Counted from the stretch's first letter, positions 9,922 to 19,134 are shown. The stretch is DNA of 64,000 nt from Hymenobacter swuensis DY53 (GCF_000576555.1 NZ_CP007144.1:1-64000), one strand, 5' to 3'. Notes: a model not told the origin generated them from the letters alone. Numbers and translations: made by a program.

Positions 9922-10018
9922 CAAAAGTGCGGCGACGTGGCGGACTAGAAGCTGATAGAAATCAGGTACCCGGGCTGATATCCGTCAGCCCGGCCCGGCG
10001 GGTGGCCCCCGAGCTTTG
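9922..10018. promoter_or_regulatory. Divergent promoter with tandem FixK/FNR-like boxes
   Basis: Two boxes, CTGATAGAAATCAG (9952-9965) and CTGATATCCGTCAG (9975-9988), are centred 23 bp apart. Rightward, 22 bases after the second box, GAGCTTTG (10011-10018) serves as a -7 element (nAnnTTTG) for ccoI. Leftward, 22 bases beyond the first box, CACTTTTG (minus strand, 9929 to 9922) serves the membrane-protein/globin operon. The arrangement is symmetric, so each box would be promoter-proximal for one direction and about 23 bp further upstream for the other. The proximal centre would fall near -41.5, the class II activator position. Confidence 0.75.
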
Positions 10019-10038
10019 GGAGCCTTAATCCCGCTGCC

Positions 10039-12471
10039 GTGCCCGTTGCCCTTGACCCCTCTGCCCCCCTTACCCGCACCGCCTGCGCCCACTGTGGCGA
10101 TGCCTGCCCCGCCGAGCCCCTGCACCTGGCCGCCGAGCCGGCGCTGGATTTCTGCTGCGCGGGTTGCCGGGCAGTGTACGAACTGCTGGCCGCCAGCAAC
10201 CTCTGCACCTACTACCGCCTCGATGCCCACCCCGGCCGGAAAGTTAAAGACCTGGAGCTGCCCGGCCGCTTCGACTACCTGGATTCCGAAGCAGTACAGG
10301 ACCAGCTGCTGGCTTTTCGCTCTCCCACGCTGGCGCGGCTCACGTTCCAGATTCCGCAGCTGCACTGCGCCTCCTGCATCTGGCTACTGGAGAATTTGTT
10401 TAAGCTGAACTCGGGCATCGGGACCTCGCGGGTAAATTTCCTGCGCAAAGAGCTGACCGTAAGCTACTATCCCGCCGATACTTCGCTCAAAGCCGTGGTG
10501 CAGCTGCTGGCCGCCGTGGGCTACGAGCCCCGAATTACACTGGCCGAGTTGGGCGCGCAGCCTCACCCCGGCAACCGCCGCCTGTACTACCAGCTGGGCG
10601 TGGCTGCCTTCGCCTTCGGCAACGTGATGCTGCTGGCCCTGCCCGAGTATTTTTCCTTCACGGCTCAGCTGCAAAGCACGTTCGGGCGCTTCTTCGGCGG
10701 GCTGAGCTTGCTGTTGGCGCTGCCTGTGTTGCTGCTGAGTGCGCGGGGCTTCTACCGCTCGGCCTGGCAAGGCTTGCAGCAGCGCTACATCAACCTCGAT
10801 TTCCCCATCAGCCTGGGGCTCACGGCGCTGTTCGTTACCAGTGTTTTTGAAATCGTGACCCAGCGCGGGCCGGGCTATTTCGACTCGTTCACGGGCCTGG
10901 TCTTCTTCATGCTCATCGGCAAGTGGGTGCAGCAGCGTAGCTACGATGCCCTGCGCTTCGACCGCGACTTTACCTCCTACTTCCCGGTGGCCGTGACGCT
11001 GCTTAAGCCAGGCGGCCAAGAGCAAACCATCTCGGTGAAGGAACTACGGCCCGGCCAGCGCATCCGGGTACGGCACCAGGAAATTGTGCCGGCTGATGCC
11101 GTGCTGCTGCGCGGCGCGGGCCAGATTGACTACTCGTTTGTGTCGGGCGAAAGCGAGCCAGTGCCCAAAGCTTCGGGCGAAATCGTGTACGCCGGCGGCC
11201 GGCAGGTGGGCGCGGCCGTGGAGCTGGAAGTAGTGCGCGAAGTGTCGCAGGGCTACCTCACCCAGCTTTGGAACAACCCCATTTTTCAGAAGGAAACGCG
11301 CCCCACCCTCGAAACCTACGCCAACAAGGTGGGCCGCTACTTCGTGGCCCTCACGCTGCTGCTGGCCCTGGGCGCGGTGGCCTACTGGTACCCCCAAGAC
11401 CCACACATGGCCCTGCGGGCGTTCACTTCGGTGCTGGTGATTGCCTGCCCGTGCGCGCTGTCGCTGGCCACCCCCTTTGCGCTGGGAGCCGCGCTTCGGG
11501 TGCTGGGCCGCCGGAAATTCTACCTTAAAAACTCGACCGTGGTTGAAACCCTGGGCCGCGCCGACACCATCGTGTTCGACAAAACCGGCACCCTTACCGA
11601 GGTGCAGCGCACGGCGGTGGACGTCGTAGGGCCCACGCTCAGCCCCGCGCAGCAGCAGGCCGTGGCAGCCGTGGCGCGCCACTCTACGCACCCACTCAGC
11701 CAGCGGCTGGCCACGGCATTGCCCGGAAGCTTACTACCAGTAGCGGGATTCGCCGAAACGCCGGGCCAGGGCATTAGTGGGATGGTAGCTGAGGTGCTGG
11801 TGCGAATTGGGTCCGCGGCGTTTGTCGGCGCGACTCCGGCATCTGAGCCTGAGCTGGCAGCCGCGCAGGCCCGGGTTTACGTCAGCTTTGATGGCTTGGC
11901 CGCCGGCTGCTTTGTGCTGCGCAATGCCTACCGGGAAGGCCTGCCCGAGGTACTGGCGGCCCTAGGCCGACGGTACCAACTGGCGGTGCTTTCCGGGGAT
12001 AATGACGCGGAGCGGGAACGGCTGCAGCAGCTGTTTGGCCCCCGCGCCGAGCTGCGGTTTCACCAAAGCCCACAGGCCAAACTGGACTACATCGCCCAGC
12101 TCAAGCAGCAGGGCCGCACCGTGGTGATGGTGGGCGATGGCCTGAACGACGCCGGGGCCCTGCAGCAAGCCGCCGCCGGCATTGCCCTCACCGATGACCT
12201 CACTAACTTCTCGCCCGCCTGCGACGCCATTCTCGAAGCCGGCAGCCTGGCGCAACTGCCTACCCTGCTGGCTTTTTCCCGCGCTTGTCTGCGCGTGGTG
12301 CTCGCCACCTTCATCCTCTCCTTTTGCTACAACGCGGTGGGGCTAACGCTGGCCGTGCAGGGCCGGTTCACGCCCATTGTGTCGGCCATCCTCATGCCCA
12401 TCAGCTCGCTGAGCGTGATGGTGTTTGCCACGCTATTGGTGCGGCTGGCCGCCCGGCGTCGCCGCTTATAA
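10039..12471 (+). CDS. ccoI: Copper-transporting P1B-type ATPase for cbb3 oxidase (CcoI/FixI)
   Basis: An 810-residue heavy-metal P-type ATPase. The N-terminus is a Cys-rich zinc-finger-like module (CAHCGDAC and CCAGC) typical of CcoI. It is followed by an HMA metal-binding motif CASC at residues 110-113, the transmembrane CPC metal site in ACPCALSLATP, the phosphorylated Asp514 in DKTGTLTE, and the hinge motif GDGLNDAG. CcoI exports copper needed to mature the CcoN active site. The start is a GTG; no in-frame ATG lies between it and the predicted transcription start near 10023. ccoS follows after 22 bases, as in fixGHIS/ccoGHIS clusters. Confidence 0.9.
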   Translation: MPVALDPSAPLTRTACAHCGDACPAEPLHLAAEPALDFCCAGCRAVYELLAASNLCTYYRLDAHPGRKVKDLELPGRFDYLDSEAVQDQLLAFRSPTLARLTFQIPQLHCASCIWLLENLFKLNSGIGTSRVNFLRKELTVSYYPADTSLKAVVQLLAAVGYEPRITLAELGAQPHPGNRRLYYQLGVAAFAFGNVMLLALPEYFSFTAQLQSTFGRFFGGLSLLLALPVLLLSARGFYRSAWQGLQQRYINLDFPISLGLTALFVTSVFEIVTQRGPGYFDSFTGLVFFMLIGKWVQQRSYDALRFDRDFTSYFPVAVTLLKPGGQEQTISVKELRPGQRIRVRHQEIVPADAVLLRGAGQIDYSFVSGESEPVPKASGEIVYAGGRQVGAAVELEVVREVSQGYLTQLWNNPIFQKETRPTLETYANKVGRYFVALTLLLALGAVAYWYPQDPHMALRAFTSVLVIACPCALSLATPFALGAALRVLGRRKFYLKNSTVVETLGRADTIVFDKTGTLTEVQRTAVDVVGPTLSPAQQQAVAAVARHSTHPLSQRLATALPGSLLPVAGFAETPGQGISGMVAEVLVRIGSAAFVGATPASEPELAAAQARVYVSFDGLAAGCFVLRNAYREGLPEVLAALGRRYQLAVLSGDNDAERERLQQLFGPRAELRFHQSPQAKLDYIAQLKQQGRTVVMVGDGLNDAGALQQAAAGIALTDDLTNFSPACDAILEAGSLAQLPTLLAFSRACLRVVLATFILSFCYNAVGLTLAVQGRFTPIVSAILMPISSLSVMVFATLLVRLAARRRRL

Positions 12472-12493
12472 GCCTAACCTGATACTCCCGGCC

Positions 12494-12670
12494 ATGGCCA
12501 TTATCTTTTTGCTTATCGGCATCAGCCTGGCGGTGGCCCTCACCTTCCTGGGCGCGTTTCTGTGGGCTGTGCGCTCAGGCCAGTACGAGGACGACTACAC
12601 ACCGTCGGTGCGCATGCTGTTCGACGACGAGGTGCCAAACGAGAAAGTAGCCGACCAATCGACCAGTTGA
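12494..12670 (+). CDS. ccoS: cbb3 oxidase assembly protein CcoS
   Basis: A 58-residue single-span membrane protein, MAIIFLLIGISLAVALTFLG followed by AFLWAVRSGQYEDD. This is the standard CcoS pattern, with the WAVRSGQ(Y/F)ED motif just after the helix. CcoS is needed for cofactor insertion into cbb3 oxidase. It lies 22 bases after ccoI. Its stop codon overlaps the first regulatory box of the ccoNO promoter. Confidence 0.9.
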   Translation: MAIIFLLIGISLAVALTFLGAFLWAVRSGQYEDDYTPSVRMLFDDEVPNEKVADQSTS

Positions 12671-12733
12671 TAATAATCAGCAAAAGCGCCTGATTCTAGT
12701 CAGCCCCGCGAAACAGCCCGGTCAGGACCTTTG
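12667..12733 (+). promoter_or_regulatory. ccoNO promoter with tandem FixK/FNR-like boxes
   Basis: Boxes TTGATAATAATCAG (12667-12680) and CTGATTCTAGTCAG (12690-12703) have centres 23 bp apart. After exactly 22 bases comes GACCTTTG (12726-12733), a -7-like element. The predicted start of transcription is near 12738, leaving a leader of about 24 bases before the ATG at 12762. The spacing is identical to the ccoI and hemA promoters. Confidence 0.75.
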
Positions 12734-12761
12734 GAGCAGTAAATAATTCACTTTTCCGACG

Positions 12762-14978
12762 ATGCAGGCCGATTCTCTTGTTCCCGCCGCCGCGCCCCGA
12801 ACGCCGCTGATTCCCAATGCGCCCGACCGGCGCGTGGAAACCTTTTATTACGACAATAAGATTGTCCGCGACTTCGGCATTGCCACCGTTATCTGGGGCA
12901 TTATCGGAATGCTAGTAGGGGTTTTGGCCGCCTTCCAGCTGGCCCGGCCCGAACTTAATATGGGCACGGCTTTCACCACCTTCGGCCGCATCCGGCCGCT
13001 GCACACCAATGCCGTGATTTTTGCCTTCGTCGGCAACGGTATTTTCACCGGCGTGTACTACTCGCTGCAACGCCTGTGCAAGACCCGGATGTATTCCGAT
13101 TTTCTGGGCAAAATACACTTCTGGGGCTGGCAGCTGATTATCGTATCGGCGGTGGCCACGCTGCCGTTGGGCTTCACCACCAGCAAGGAATACGCGGAAC
13201 TGGAATGGCCCATCGACATTGCCATTACGCTGGTGTGGGTGGTGTTTGGCTGGAATATGTTCGGCACCATTGCCAAGCGGCGCGAGCGGCATTTGTACGT
13301 GGGCATCTGGTTTTACATCGCCACTTTCCTGACGGTGGCCGTGCTGCACATCGTCAACTCGATGGAAATGCCGGTGAGCTTTTTGAAAAGCTACTCCATG
13401 TACGCTGGCGTGCAGGATGCGCTGGTGCAGTGGTGGTACGGCCACAACGCGGTGGCCTTCTTCCTCACCACGCCCTACCTGGGTTTGATGTACTACTTTT
13501 TGCCCAAGGCGGCCGGCCGGCCGGTGTATTCCTATCGCCTGAGCATCATCCACTTCTGGTCGCTGATTTTCATTTACATCTGGGCCGGGCCGCACCACTT
13601 GCTTTATACCGCTCTGCCTGATTGGGCGCAAAGCTTGGGCGTGGCCTTCAGCATCATGCTGATTGCGCCGAGCTGGGGCGGCATGATAAACGGCCTGCTC
13701 ACCCTGCGTGGCGCTTGGGACAAGGTGCGCGAAGACCCGGTGCTCAAGTTCATGGTGGTGGCCATCACGGCCTATGGCATGGCCACCTTCGAAGGCCCCA
13801 TGCTGAGCCTCAAGAACGTGAATGCCATTGCGCACTTCACCGACTGGATTGTGGCGCACGTGCACGTGGGCGCGCTGGGCTGGAACGGCTTCCTCACCTT
13901 CGCCATGCTCTACTGGCTGTGGCCGCGCCTCTACCGCACCGAGCTCTATTCAAAGAAGCTGGCCACCACGCACTTCTGGCTGGGCACGTTGGGCATCCTG
14001 TTCTACGCCATTCCAATGTACTGGGCCGGCTTCACGCAGGGCCTGATGTGGAAGCAGTTCAACAGCGAGGGGATGCTACAGTACCCCAACTTCCTCGAAA
14101 CGGTGCTGCAGCTCGTACCGATGTACTATATGCGCGGCGTGGGCGGGCTGCTCTACCTGAGCGGTGTGTTTCTGATGTTATACAACCTTTACCAGACCGC
14201 CAAAGCCGGCTCGCTGCTGGCGAGTGAGAAGGCCCAGGCCCCGGCCCTCCTGCCCGCCGAGCTGGTGGAAGAGCACCAGGGCGGCCACTGGCACCGCTGG
14301 CTGGAGCGCCGGCCCTTCCAGCTGGCCGTGGGCGCCACGGTGGCCATCCTCATCGGTGGCGCAGTGGAGATGATTCCAACCTTTTTGGTGAAATCCAACG
14401 TGCCCACCATCGCCTCGGTGAAGCCCTACCGGCCGCTGGAGCTGCAGGGGCGCGACCTCTACATCCGCGAAGGTTGCTCGAACTGCCACACCCAGATGGT
14501 GCGTCCCTTCCGCTCCGAAACCGAGCGCTACGGCGAATACTCCAAAGCCGGCGAGTACGTGTACGACCGGCCCTTTCTGTGGGGCAGCAAGCGCACCGGG
14601 CCCGATTTACAGCGCCTGGGCCAGAAATACCCTCACTCCTGGCACTACAACCACATGCTGGACCCCACTAGCATGTCGCCCGGCTCCATCATGCCGCCCT
14701 ACCCCTGGCTGTTCGAGCAGGACATCGACTACCGCATCCTGCCGTCCAAAATTAAAGTGTTGCGCAACCTGGGCACGCCTTACCCCGCCGGTTTCGACCA
14801 AGTGGCCGTGGACGACGCCCGGCAACAAGCTCAAGGCATCGTGGCCGAGCTAAAAAAGGAGGAAATCGAGGTGATGCCCGACAAGGAAATTGTGGCGCTG
14901 ATTGCCTACCTGCAGCGCCTGGGCACCGACATCAAAGTGAAGCCGGAACAGACGGCCGCTACCGCCGCCGCGCAGTAG
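12762..14978 (+). CDS. ccoNO: cbb3-type cytochrome c oxidase, fused CcoN-CcoO
   Basis: A 738-residue fusion of the catalytic subunit CcoN and the monohaem subunit CcoO. Residues about 20-480 are the twelve-helix CcoN part, with the haem-copper oxidase His motifs in RPLHTNAVIFAF, WWYGHNAVAFF and HVHVGALGWNG. After a linker and one further helix, the CcoO part carries the c-haem site C572-S-N-C-H576 (GCSNCHTQMVRPF). This terminal oxidase reduces oxygen to water with high affinity and pumps protons. Fusion of CcoN and CcoO is known in Bacteroidota and explains the lack of a separate ccoO. It is driven by its own promoter. Confidence 0.95.
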   Translation: MQADSLVPAAAPRTPLIPNAPDRRVETFYYDNKIVRDFGIATVIWGIIGMLVGVLAAFQLARPELNMGTAFTTFGRIRPLHTNAVIFAFVGNGIFTGVYYSLQRLCKTRMYSDFLGKIHFWGWQLIIVSAVATLPLGFTTSKEYAELEWPIDIAITLVWVVFGWNMFGTIAKRRERHLYVGIWFYIATFLTVAVLHIVNSMEMPVSFLKSYSMYAGVQDALVQWWYGHNAVAFFLTTPYLGLMYYFLPKAAGRPVYSYRLSIIHFWSLIFIYIWAGPHHLLYTALPDWAQSLGVAFSIMLIAPSWGGMINGLLTLRGAWDKVREDPVLKFMVVAITAYGMATFEGPMLSLKNVNAIAHFTDWIVAHVHVGALGWNGFLTFAMLYWLWPRLYRTELYSKKLATTHFWLGTLGILFYAIPMYWAGFTQGLMWKQFNSEGMLQYPNFLETVLQLVPMYYMRGVGGLLYLSGVFLMLYNLYQTAKAGSLLASEKAQAPALLPAELVEEHQGGHWHRWLERRPFQLAVGATVAILIGGAVEMIPTFLVKSNVPTIASVKPYRPLELQGRDLYIREGCSNCHTQMVRPFRSETERYGEYSKAGEYVYDRPFLWGSKRTGPDLQRLGQKYPHSWHYNHMLDPTSMSPGSIMPPYPWLFEQDIDYRILPSKIKVLRNLGTPYPAGFDQVAVDDARQQAQGIVAELKKEEIEVMPDKEIVALIAYLQRLGTDIKVKPEQTAATAAAQ

Positions 14979-15056
14979 CCTGGGCTCTGCGAGTCCGCGC
15001 GCCGTCAATACCATCCACCAATACGTGAACTCGCAAAGTTCACGCCGCTAATCACC

Positions 15057-15260
15057 ATGGACAAGAACGTCTTGCAATCCATCGCCGGGGTCGAAATCTA
15101 TCCGATAATCTCCCTGGTCATTTTTGGGCTCTTCTTCCTGGGCCTGCTGGTGTTTGTGGTGCTGGCCAACCGTCAACACATCAATACCATGAGCCAGCTG
15201 CCGCTGCTCGATGACGAGGCAACCATTAAAGCCACTTTCAACCACGACATTTTATGCTAA
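15057..15260 (+). CDS. Small cbb3 oxidase subunit, CcoQ-like
   Basis: Sixty-seven residues with one membrane helix (YPIISLVIFGLFFLGLLVFV) and a short cytoplasmic tail, located between ccoNO and ccoP where CcoQ is encoded in other cbb3 operons. Size, topology and position support a CcoQ role (stabilising CcoNOP); sequence similarity at this length is weak. It overlaps the next gene by seven bases, implying translational coupling. Confidence 0.75.
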   Translation: MDKNVLQSIAGVEIYPIISLVIFGLFFLGLLVFVVLANRQHINTMSQLPLLDDEATIKATFNHDILC

Positions 15261-15583
15261 CCCTACGCTCCCTCTCGCTGACTTTCCTAGGCCTGCTCAC
15301 AGGCTTTGCTGCCGCCGCCCAATCGGCCCCGACCGCTGGCCCTACGCCTACCACCATCCTGAGCTGGGTGACGTGGACGGCCGCTGGCGTAGTGCTGCTC
15401 ATGGCTATCATCACGGCAGGCTCGGTGACTTCGGCGGCTAAGTCTCAGTACGAGGCACCGCAAGCCGAGCCGGAAGCTAACGCAACCCGCGCAACAGTTG
15501 TAGCGGACGTTGCGTCAAGTCAAGCCGCTCCGGCCGAAATGGCACCCGTGCAAATCACCGCCCAAGAAGAAATTTACGCATGA
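15254..15583 (+). CDS. Small exported or membrane protein in the cco operon, unknown
   Basis: A 109-residue protein with an N-terminal signal-like segment (MLTLRSLSLTFLGLLTGFAA), a second hydrophobic helix (WTAAGVVLLMAIITAGSV) and an Ala/Glu/Pro-rich tail. It overlaps ccoQ-like by seven bases and ccoP by four, so it is translated as part of the oxidase operon. No match to a named cbb3 subunit was recognised. It may be an additional lineage-specific oxidase subunit or assembly factor. Confidence 0.7.
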   Translation: MLTLRSLSLTFLGLLTGFAAAAQSAPTAGPTPTTILSWVTWTAAGVVLLMAIITAGSVTSAAKSQYEAPQAEPEANATRATVVADVASSQAAPAEMAPVQITAQEEIYA

Positions 15584-16452
15584 GCAGCCTCCGCCAAGCG
15601 CTATCCGGGGCCGGCGCGGTACTACTAGCGGTCCACCCTACCCTGGCCCAAACGGCTGAAACAAGTGCGCCGACCAATGCCAGCGCGCCGCCGCCGCTGC
15701 TCTGGTTTCTGATAAGCATGCTGGTGCTGGTGCTGCTGGTGTTCTGGCTGATACTGGTGGCCCTGCTGGCCTGGATGCGGCCTCAATTGCGCCAAATCTA
15801 TGACCTTCCCACAGTGCACGACACCTGGAGCGGCCGGGTGCTGGGCTTGCTGGTAGGCGATGCGCGCCTGGTAAAAGGCGAGGTGCGCGACGAGCTGCTG
15901 GACCACGACTACGATGGCATCCACGAGTTCGACAACGACCTGCCACCGTGGTGGAAGTATGGCTTTGTGCTCACCGCCATCTTTGCCGGGTGCTACCTCA
16001 CTTACTACCACGTCCTTCAGAACGGCCAGCTGCAAGGGGCCGAATACGCCGCTGAAATGCAGCAGGCTGCCCTGATGGTTTCCACCACCTCCGACGACCC
16101 CAACCAGCTCACCACCTACACGGCCCTCACCGCGCCGGCCGAGCTAAGCAGCGGCAAAAGCCTTTTCGCTACCAACTGTGCGCCCTGCCACGGGGCCAAC
16201 GCTGAGGGCAAAGTCGGCCCCAACCTGACCGACGAGTTTTGGCTGCACGGCGGCGAAGTGAACCACGTCTACAAAACCATCAAGTTCGGCGTGAACGGCA
16301 AGGGTATGGTGGCCTGGAAAGGCAAGCTCTCGGGCAAGCAGATTCTACAGGTAAGTTCTTACATCCTCAGCCTGCAAGGCACTAAACCGGCTAATGCCAA
16401 GCCCCCGCAGGGCGAAAAAGAAGCCCCGGCGAAAACGCTGGCGGCCCGTTAG
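15580..16452 (+). CDS. ccoP: cbb3 oxidase subunit CcoP, monohaem form
   Basis: A 290-residue membrane-anchored cytochrome c. The N-terminal helices (about 38-66 and 127-144) flank the CcoP signature DGIHEFDNDLPPWW. The periplasmic domain has one haem site, C200-A-P-C-H204, and an axial Met in GKGMVAWKG. Proteobacterial CcoP proteins usually carry two haems; only one CXXCH is present here over the full length. It passes electrons from soluble or membrane cytochromes to CcoO/CcoN. The start codon overlaps the preceding stop (ATGA). Confidence 0.92.
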   Translation: MSSLRQALSGAGAVLLAVHPTLAQTAETSAPTNASAPPPLLWFLISMLVLVLLVFWLILVALLAWMRPQLRQIYDLPTVHDTWSGRVLGLLVGDARLVKGEVRDELLDHDYDGIHEFDNDLPPWWKYGFVLTAIFAGCYLTYYHVLQNGQLQGAEYAAEMQQAALMVSTTSDDPNQLTTYTALTAPAELSSGKSLFATNCAPCHGANAEGKVGPNLTDEFWLHGGEVNHVYKTIKFGVNGKGMVAWKGKLSGKQILQVSSYILSLQGTKPANAKPPQGEKEAPAKTLAAR

Positions 16453-16486
16453 CCCGGCCACTCCTTACTCCTATTCGCACATCCCC

Positions 16487-17896
16487 ATGCCCGCCACCCA
16501 GTTCAAGCCCCCTGATGCATACCGTGACTCTATCGCCACGATAGACGCCGTCGGCGCGCGGGTGTGGCTGTACCCTAGAAAGCCCGCTGGTCGACTATAC
16601 AACCGCCGCAAGTGGCTCAGCTACGGGTTTCTGGCGCTGCTGTTTGCCGGGCCTTGGCTGCGCATTCAGGGGCTGCCGGTGCTGCTGCTCAATCTGCCAG
16701 CGAGGAAATTCATCATCTTCGGCCAGATTTTCTGGCCCCAGGATTTCTTCATTTTGCTGCTGGGCACGCTCACGTTTCTGGTGTTCATCATCGTGTTCAC
16801 CGTGGTATATGGGCGGGTGTTTTGCGGCTGGGTATGCCCCCAGACCATCTTTTTGGAGATGGTGTTCCGCCGCGTCGAGTACTGGCTGGAGGGCGACGCG
16901 CCCCAGCAAAAAGCCCTTGACCGCCGCAAGCTGGACTGGGACAAGCTCTGGCGCAAAACCACCAAGCACGCCTTGTTTTTGCTGGTTTCGTTTTTGATTG
17001 CCAACACATTCCTGGCTTACATCATTGGCTCGGAAGAGTTGCTGAAGCTGGTGACCGACGCGCCTACGGCCCACTTGGGCGGGCTGGCGGCTCTCACGCT
17101 GTTCACAGGCGTGTTCTACGCGGTGTTTGCCCGCTTTCGGGAGCAGGTGTGTACCATTGTGTGCCCCTATGGCCGCTTACAGGGCGTTTTGCTCGATAAA
17201 GACAGCCTCGTGGTAGCCTACGACTACCAGCGCGGCGAGCCCCGCGAGAAGCTGCGCAAAACCCAAACGCGTACCGCCGGCGACTGCATCGACTGCCACC
17301 AGTGCGTGCAGGTGTGCCCCACGGGCATCGACATCCGCAACGGCGCCACCCAACTCGAATGCATCAACTGCACGGCCTGCATCGATGCCTGCAACAGCAT
17401 CATGGCCCTGCTCAACAAGCCCGAGGGCCTGATTCGGCCGGCCACCGTGAACAGCATTACCACCGGCACCCAGTTCCGGGTCACGAGCCGGGTGAAGGCG
17501 CTGTCGGGCGTGCTGGCCGGGCTGCTGCTGGTGCTCACCGGCCTGCTGGTGTCGCGCAATAATGTGGCGGCCACGGTGCTGCGCACGCCGGGCCAGCTCT
17601 TTCAGAAAACCGACCACGGCACCATCACCAACCTCTACAACATCTCCGTCATCAATAAAACCAACCGGCCGTATCCCATCACTCTGCGAGTGCTGGAGCC
17701 GGCCCAGGGACGCATCTCGCTGGTGGGCAGTACCAGCCTGAAGTTACCCGCCCAGGGTATGGCTGAGGGCGTGTTCTTTGCCGAGCTGCCCCGCCCGGCC
17801 CTGCACCATACCAACCAGAAAATCCGCATCGGCCTGTATAGCAGCGGACGGCTGGTGGCCGAAACCAGCACCAAGTTCCTGGGGCCCGCGCAGTGA
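16487..17896 (+). CDS. ccoG: cbb3 oxidase accessory protein CcoG (RdxA/FixG)
   Basis: A 469-residue polyferredoxin-type membrane protein. It has several helices in the first half, the motif GRVFCGWVCPQTIF, and two 4Fe-4S binding clusters, CIDCHQCVQVCP and CINCTACIDAC. The C-terminal domain (from about residue 345) is an Ig-like periplasmic domain typical of CcoG. CcoG reduces copper for oxidase assembly. The start at 16487 is chosen over an upstream in-frame codon because the longer N-terminus overlaps ccoP and is low-complexity basic sequence. Confidence 0.92.
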   Translation: MPATQFKPPDAYRDSIATIDAVGARVWLYPRKPAGRLYNRRKWLSYGFLALLFAGPWLRIQGLPVLLLNLPARKFIIFGQIFWPQDFFILLLGTLTFLVFIIVFTVVYGRVFCGWVCPQTIFLEMVFRRVEYWLEGDAPQQKALDRRKLDWDKLWRKTTKHALFLLVSFLIANTFLAYIIGSEELLKLVTDAPTAHLGGLAALTLFTGVFYAVFARFREQVCTIVCPYGRLQGVLLDKDSLVVAYDYQRGEPREKLRKTQTRTAGDCIDCHQCVQVCPTGIDIRNGATQLECINCTACIDACNSIMALLNKPEGLIRPATVNSITTGTQFRVTSRVKALSGVLAGLLLVLTGLLVSRNNVAATVLRTPGQLFQKTDHGTITNLYNISVINKTNRPYPITLRVLEPAQGRISLVGSTSLKLPAQGMAEGVFFAELPRPALHHTNQKIRIGLYSSGRLVAETSTKFLGPAQ

Positions 17897-17945
17897 GCGG
17901 GCGAGAAAAAACGTCCTGCTGGCTCTTACCATTTCTGTAATGCTC

Positions 17946-18407
17946 ATGGTCCCCTCTCCAACTTCTTCCCGCACCCTGTGGCCCTACGCCATCATTGCCG
18001 TGTTCGTGCTCTTTGCCGGCTACATCGGCTACATGGTGCAGCAGGCCATGCGCACCACCGTCGACCTCGTCAGCCCCGACTACTACCAGCAGGAACTGGC
18101 CTACCAGCAGCGCATGGAAACCGTGGCCCGCACCGCCGCCCTGCCCGCGCCAGTTGAACTGACCTACGATGCTGCTGCCCAGGTGTTGCAGCTGCAGCTG
18201 CCACCCGCGCTGGCTGGCCGGGCGGTACAGGGCCAAATGCATTTTTTCCGTCCGTCTAACCAAAAACTCGATTTCAGCTTGCCGCTGCAAGCTGGCAGCC
18301 AGCGGTTCAGTACGGCCAAAATGCAGCCCGGCTACTGGCGGGCCCGGCTCGATTTTACCGTCGGCAGCCAGCACTATTTCATCGAAAAAGAACTCACCGT
18401 TAAGTAA
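17946..18407 (+). CDS. ccoH: FixH/CcoH family cbb3 oxidase assembly protein
   Basis: A 153-residue protein with a single N-terminal helix (LWPYAIIAVFVLFAGYIGYM) followed by MRTTVDLVSPDYYQQEL, the FixH signature (VDLVxxDYYxxxL), and a beta-rich periplasmic domain. CcoH is a stable assembly partner of cbb3 oxidase. An ATG six bases upstream (17940) is an equally possible start. It lies between ccoG and the SafE-like gene in the same direction. Confidence 0.88.
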   Translation: MVPSPTSSRTLWPYAIIAVFVLFAGYIGYMVQQAMRTTVDLVSPDYYQQELAYQQRMETVARTAALPAPVELTYDAAAQVLQLQLPPALAGRAVQGQMHFFRPSNQKLDFSLPLQAGSQRFSTAKMQPGYWRARLDFTVGSQHYFIEKELTVK

Positions 18408-18411
18408 AATC

Positions 18412-19134
18412 ATGCTCTGGGCTGGCTTTCTGTTTGGGTTGCTGGGCAGCTTTCACTGCGTGGGCATGTGCGGGGCTATTGCCCTGGCGCTGCCGGGGCC
18501 GACGGGCGCGTCCAGCGGGCGCTATCTGGCCGGCCGCGCGCTCTATAACCTGGGCCGGGTCACGACTTATGCTAGCCTGGGCGCACTGGCCGGCCTGGTG
18601 GGCCACGGCCTGCGACTGGCCGGCGTGCAGCAACCCCTGTCTATTGTATCGGGCGTGCTGATTCTATTATTGGTGCTGGTGCCCGAGCGCTTCACCAGCC
18701 GTCTGGCTGCCGGGTTGGGCCTGAGCCGGCCACTGGCCTGGGTGAGAACGACCTTGGTCGAACTGTTTCAGCACCCATCGGCAGGGGCGCTCTACGCTAC
18801 GGGGCTGCTTAACGGCCTGCTACCCTGCGGTCTGGTGTACCTCGCGCTGGCCGGGGCGCTGAGTGCGTCGGGTGTGGCGGGCGCGGCGGCCTATATGGCC
18901 TGCTTCGGCCTGGGTACCCTCCCCCTGATGCTGGGCCTGAGCTTAAGCGGGCGGCTGGTGCCGCTGGCCTGGCGTGCCCGCATGCGACAGGCCGTGCCGT
19001 ACACGGCCGCGCTGCTGGCCGTGTTGTTCATCGTGCGCGGGCTGGGGCTGGGCATTCCTTACCTAAGCCCGCAGTTGAGCGCCGCCGTGGGGCACGCTCC
19101 CCGCCAGCCCCTAACCGTGCACTATTGCCACTGA
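18412..19134 (+). CDS. SafE/UreH-like membrane protein of the cbb3 cluster
   Basis: A 240-residue protein with about six helices, annotated in this family as sulfite exporter TauE/SafE or UreH-like. The start reads MLWAGFLFGLLGSFHCVGMC, with the conserved SFHCxGMCG motif, and a second conserved loop is NGLLPCGLVY. The paired Cys/His motifs suggest metal or thiol handling. Its place directly after ccoG and ccoH (4 bases) suggests a role in copper delivery or oxidase assembly, which is inferred from context. Sulfite transport is not implied by the sequence. Confidence 0.85.
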   Translation: MLWAGFLFGLLGSFHCVGMCGAIALALPGPTGASSGRYLAGRALYNLGRVTTYASLGALAGLVGHGLRLAGVQQPLSIVSGVLILLLVLVPERFTSRLAAGLGLSRPLAWVRTTLVELFQHPSAGALYATGLLNGLLPCGLVYLALAGALSASGVAGAAAYMACFGLGTLPLMLGLSLSGRLVPLAWRARMRQAVPYTAALLAVLFIVRGLGLGIPYLSPQLSAAVGHAPRQPLTVHYCH

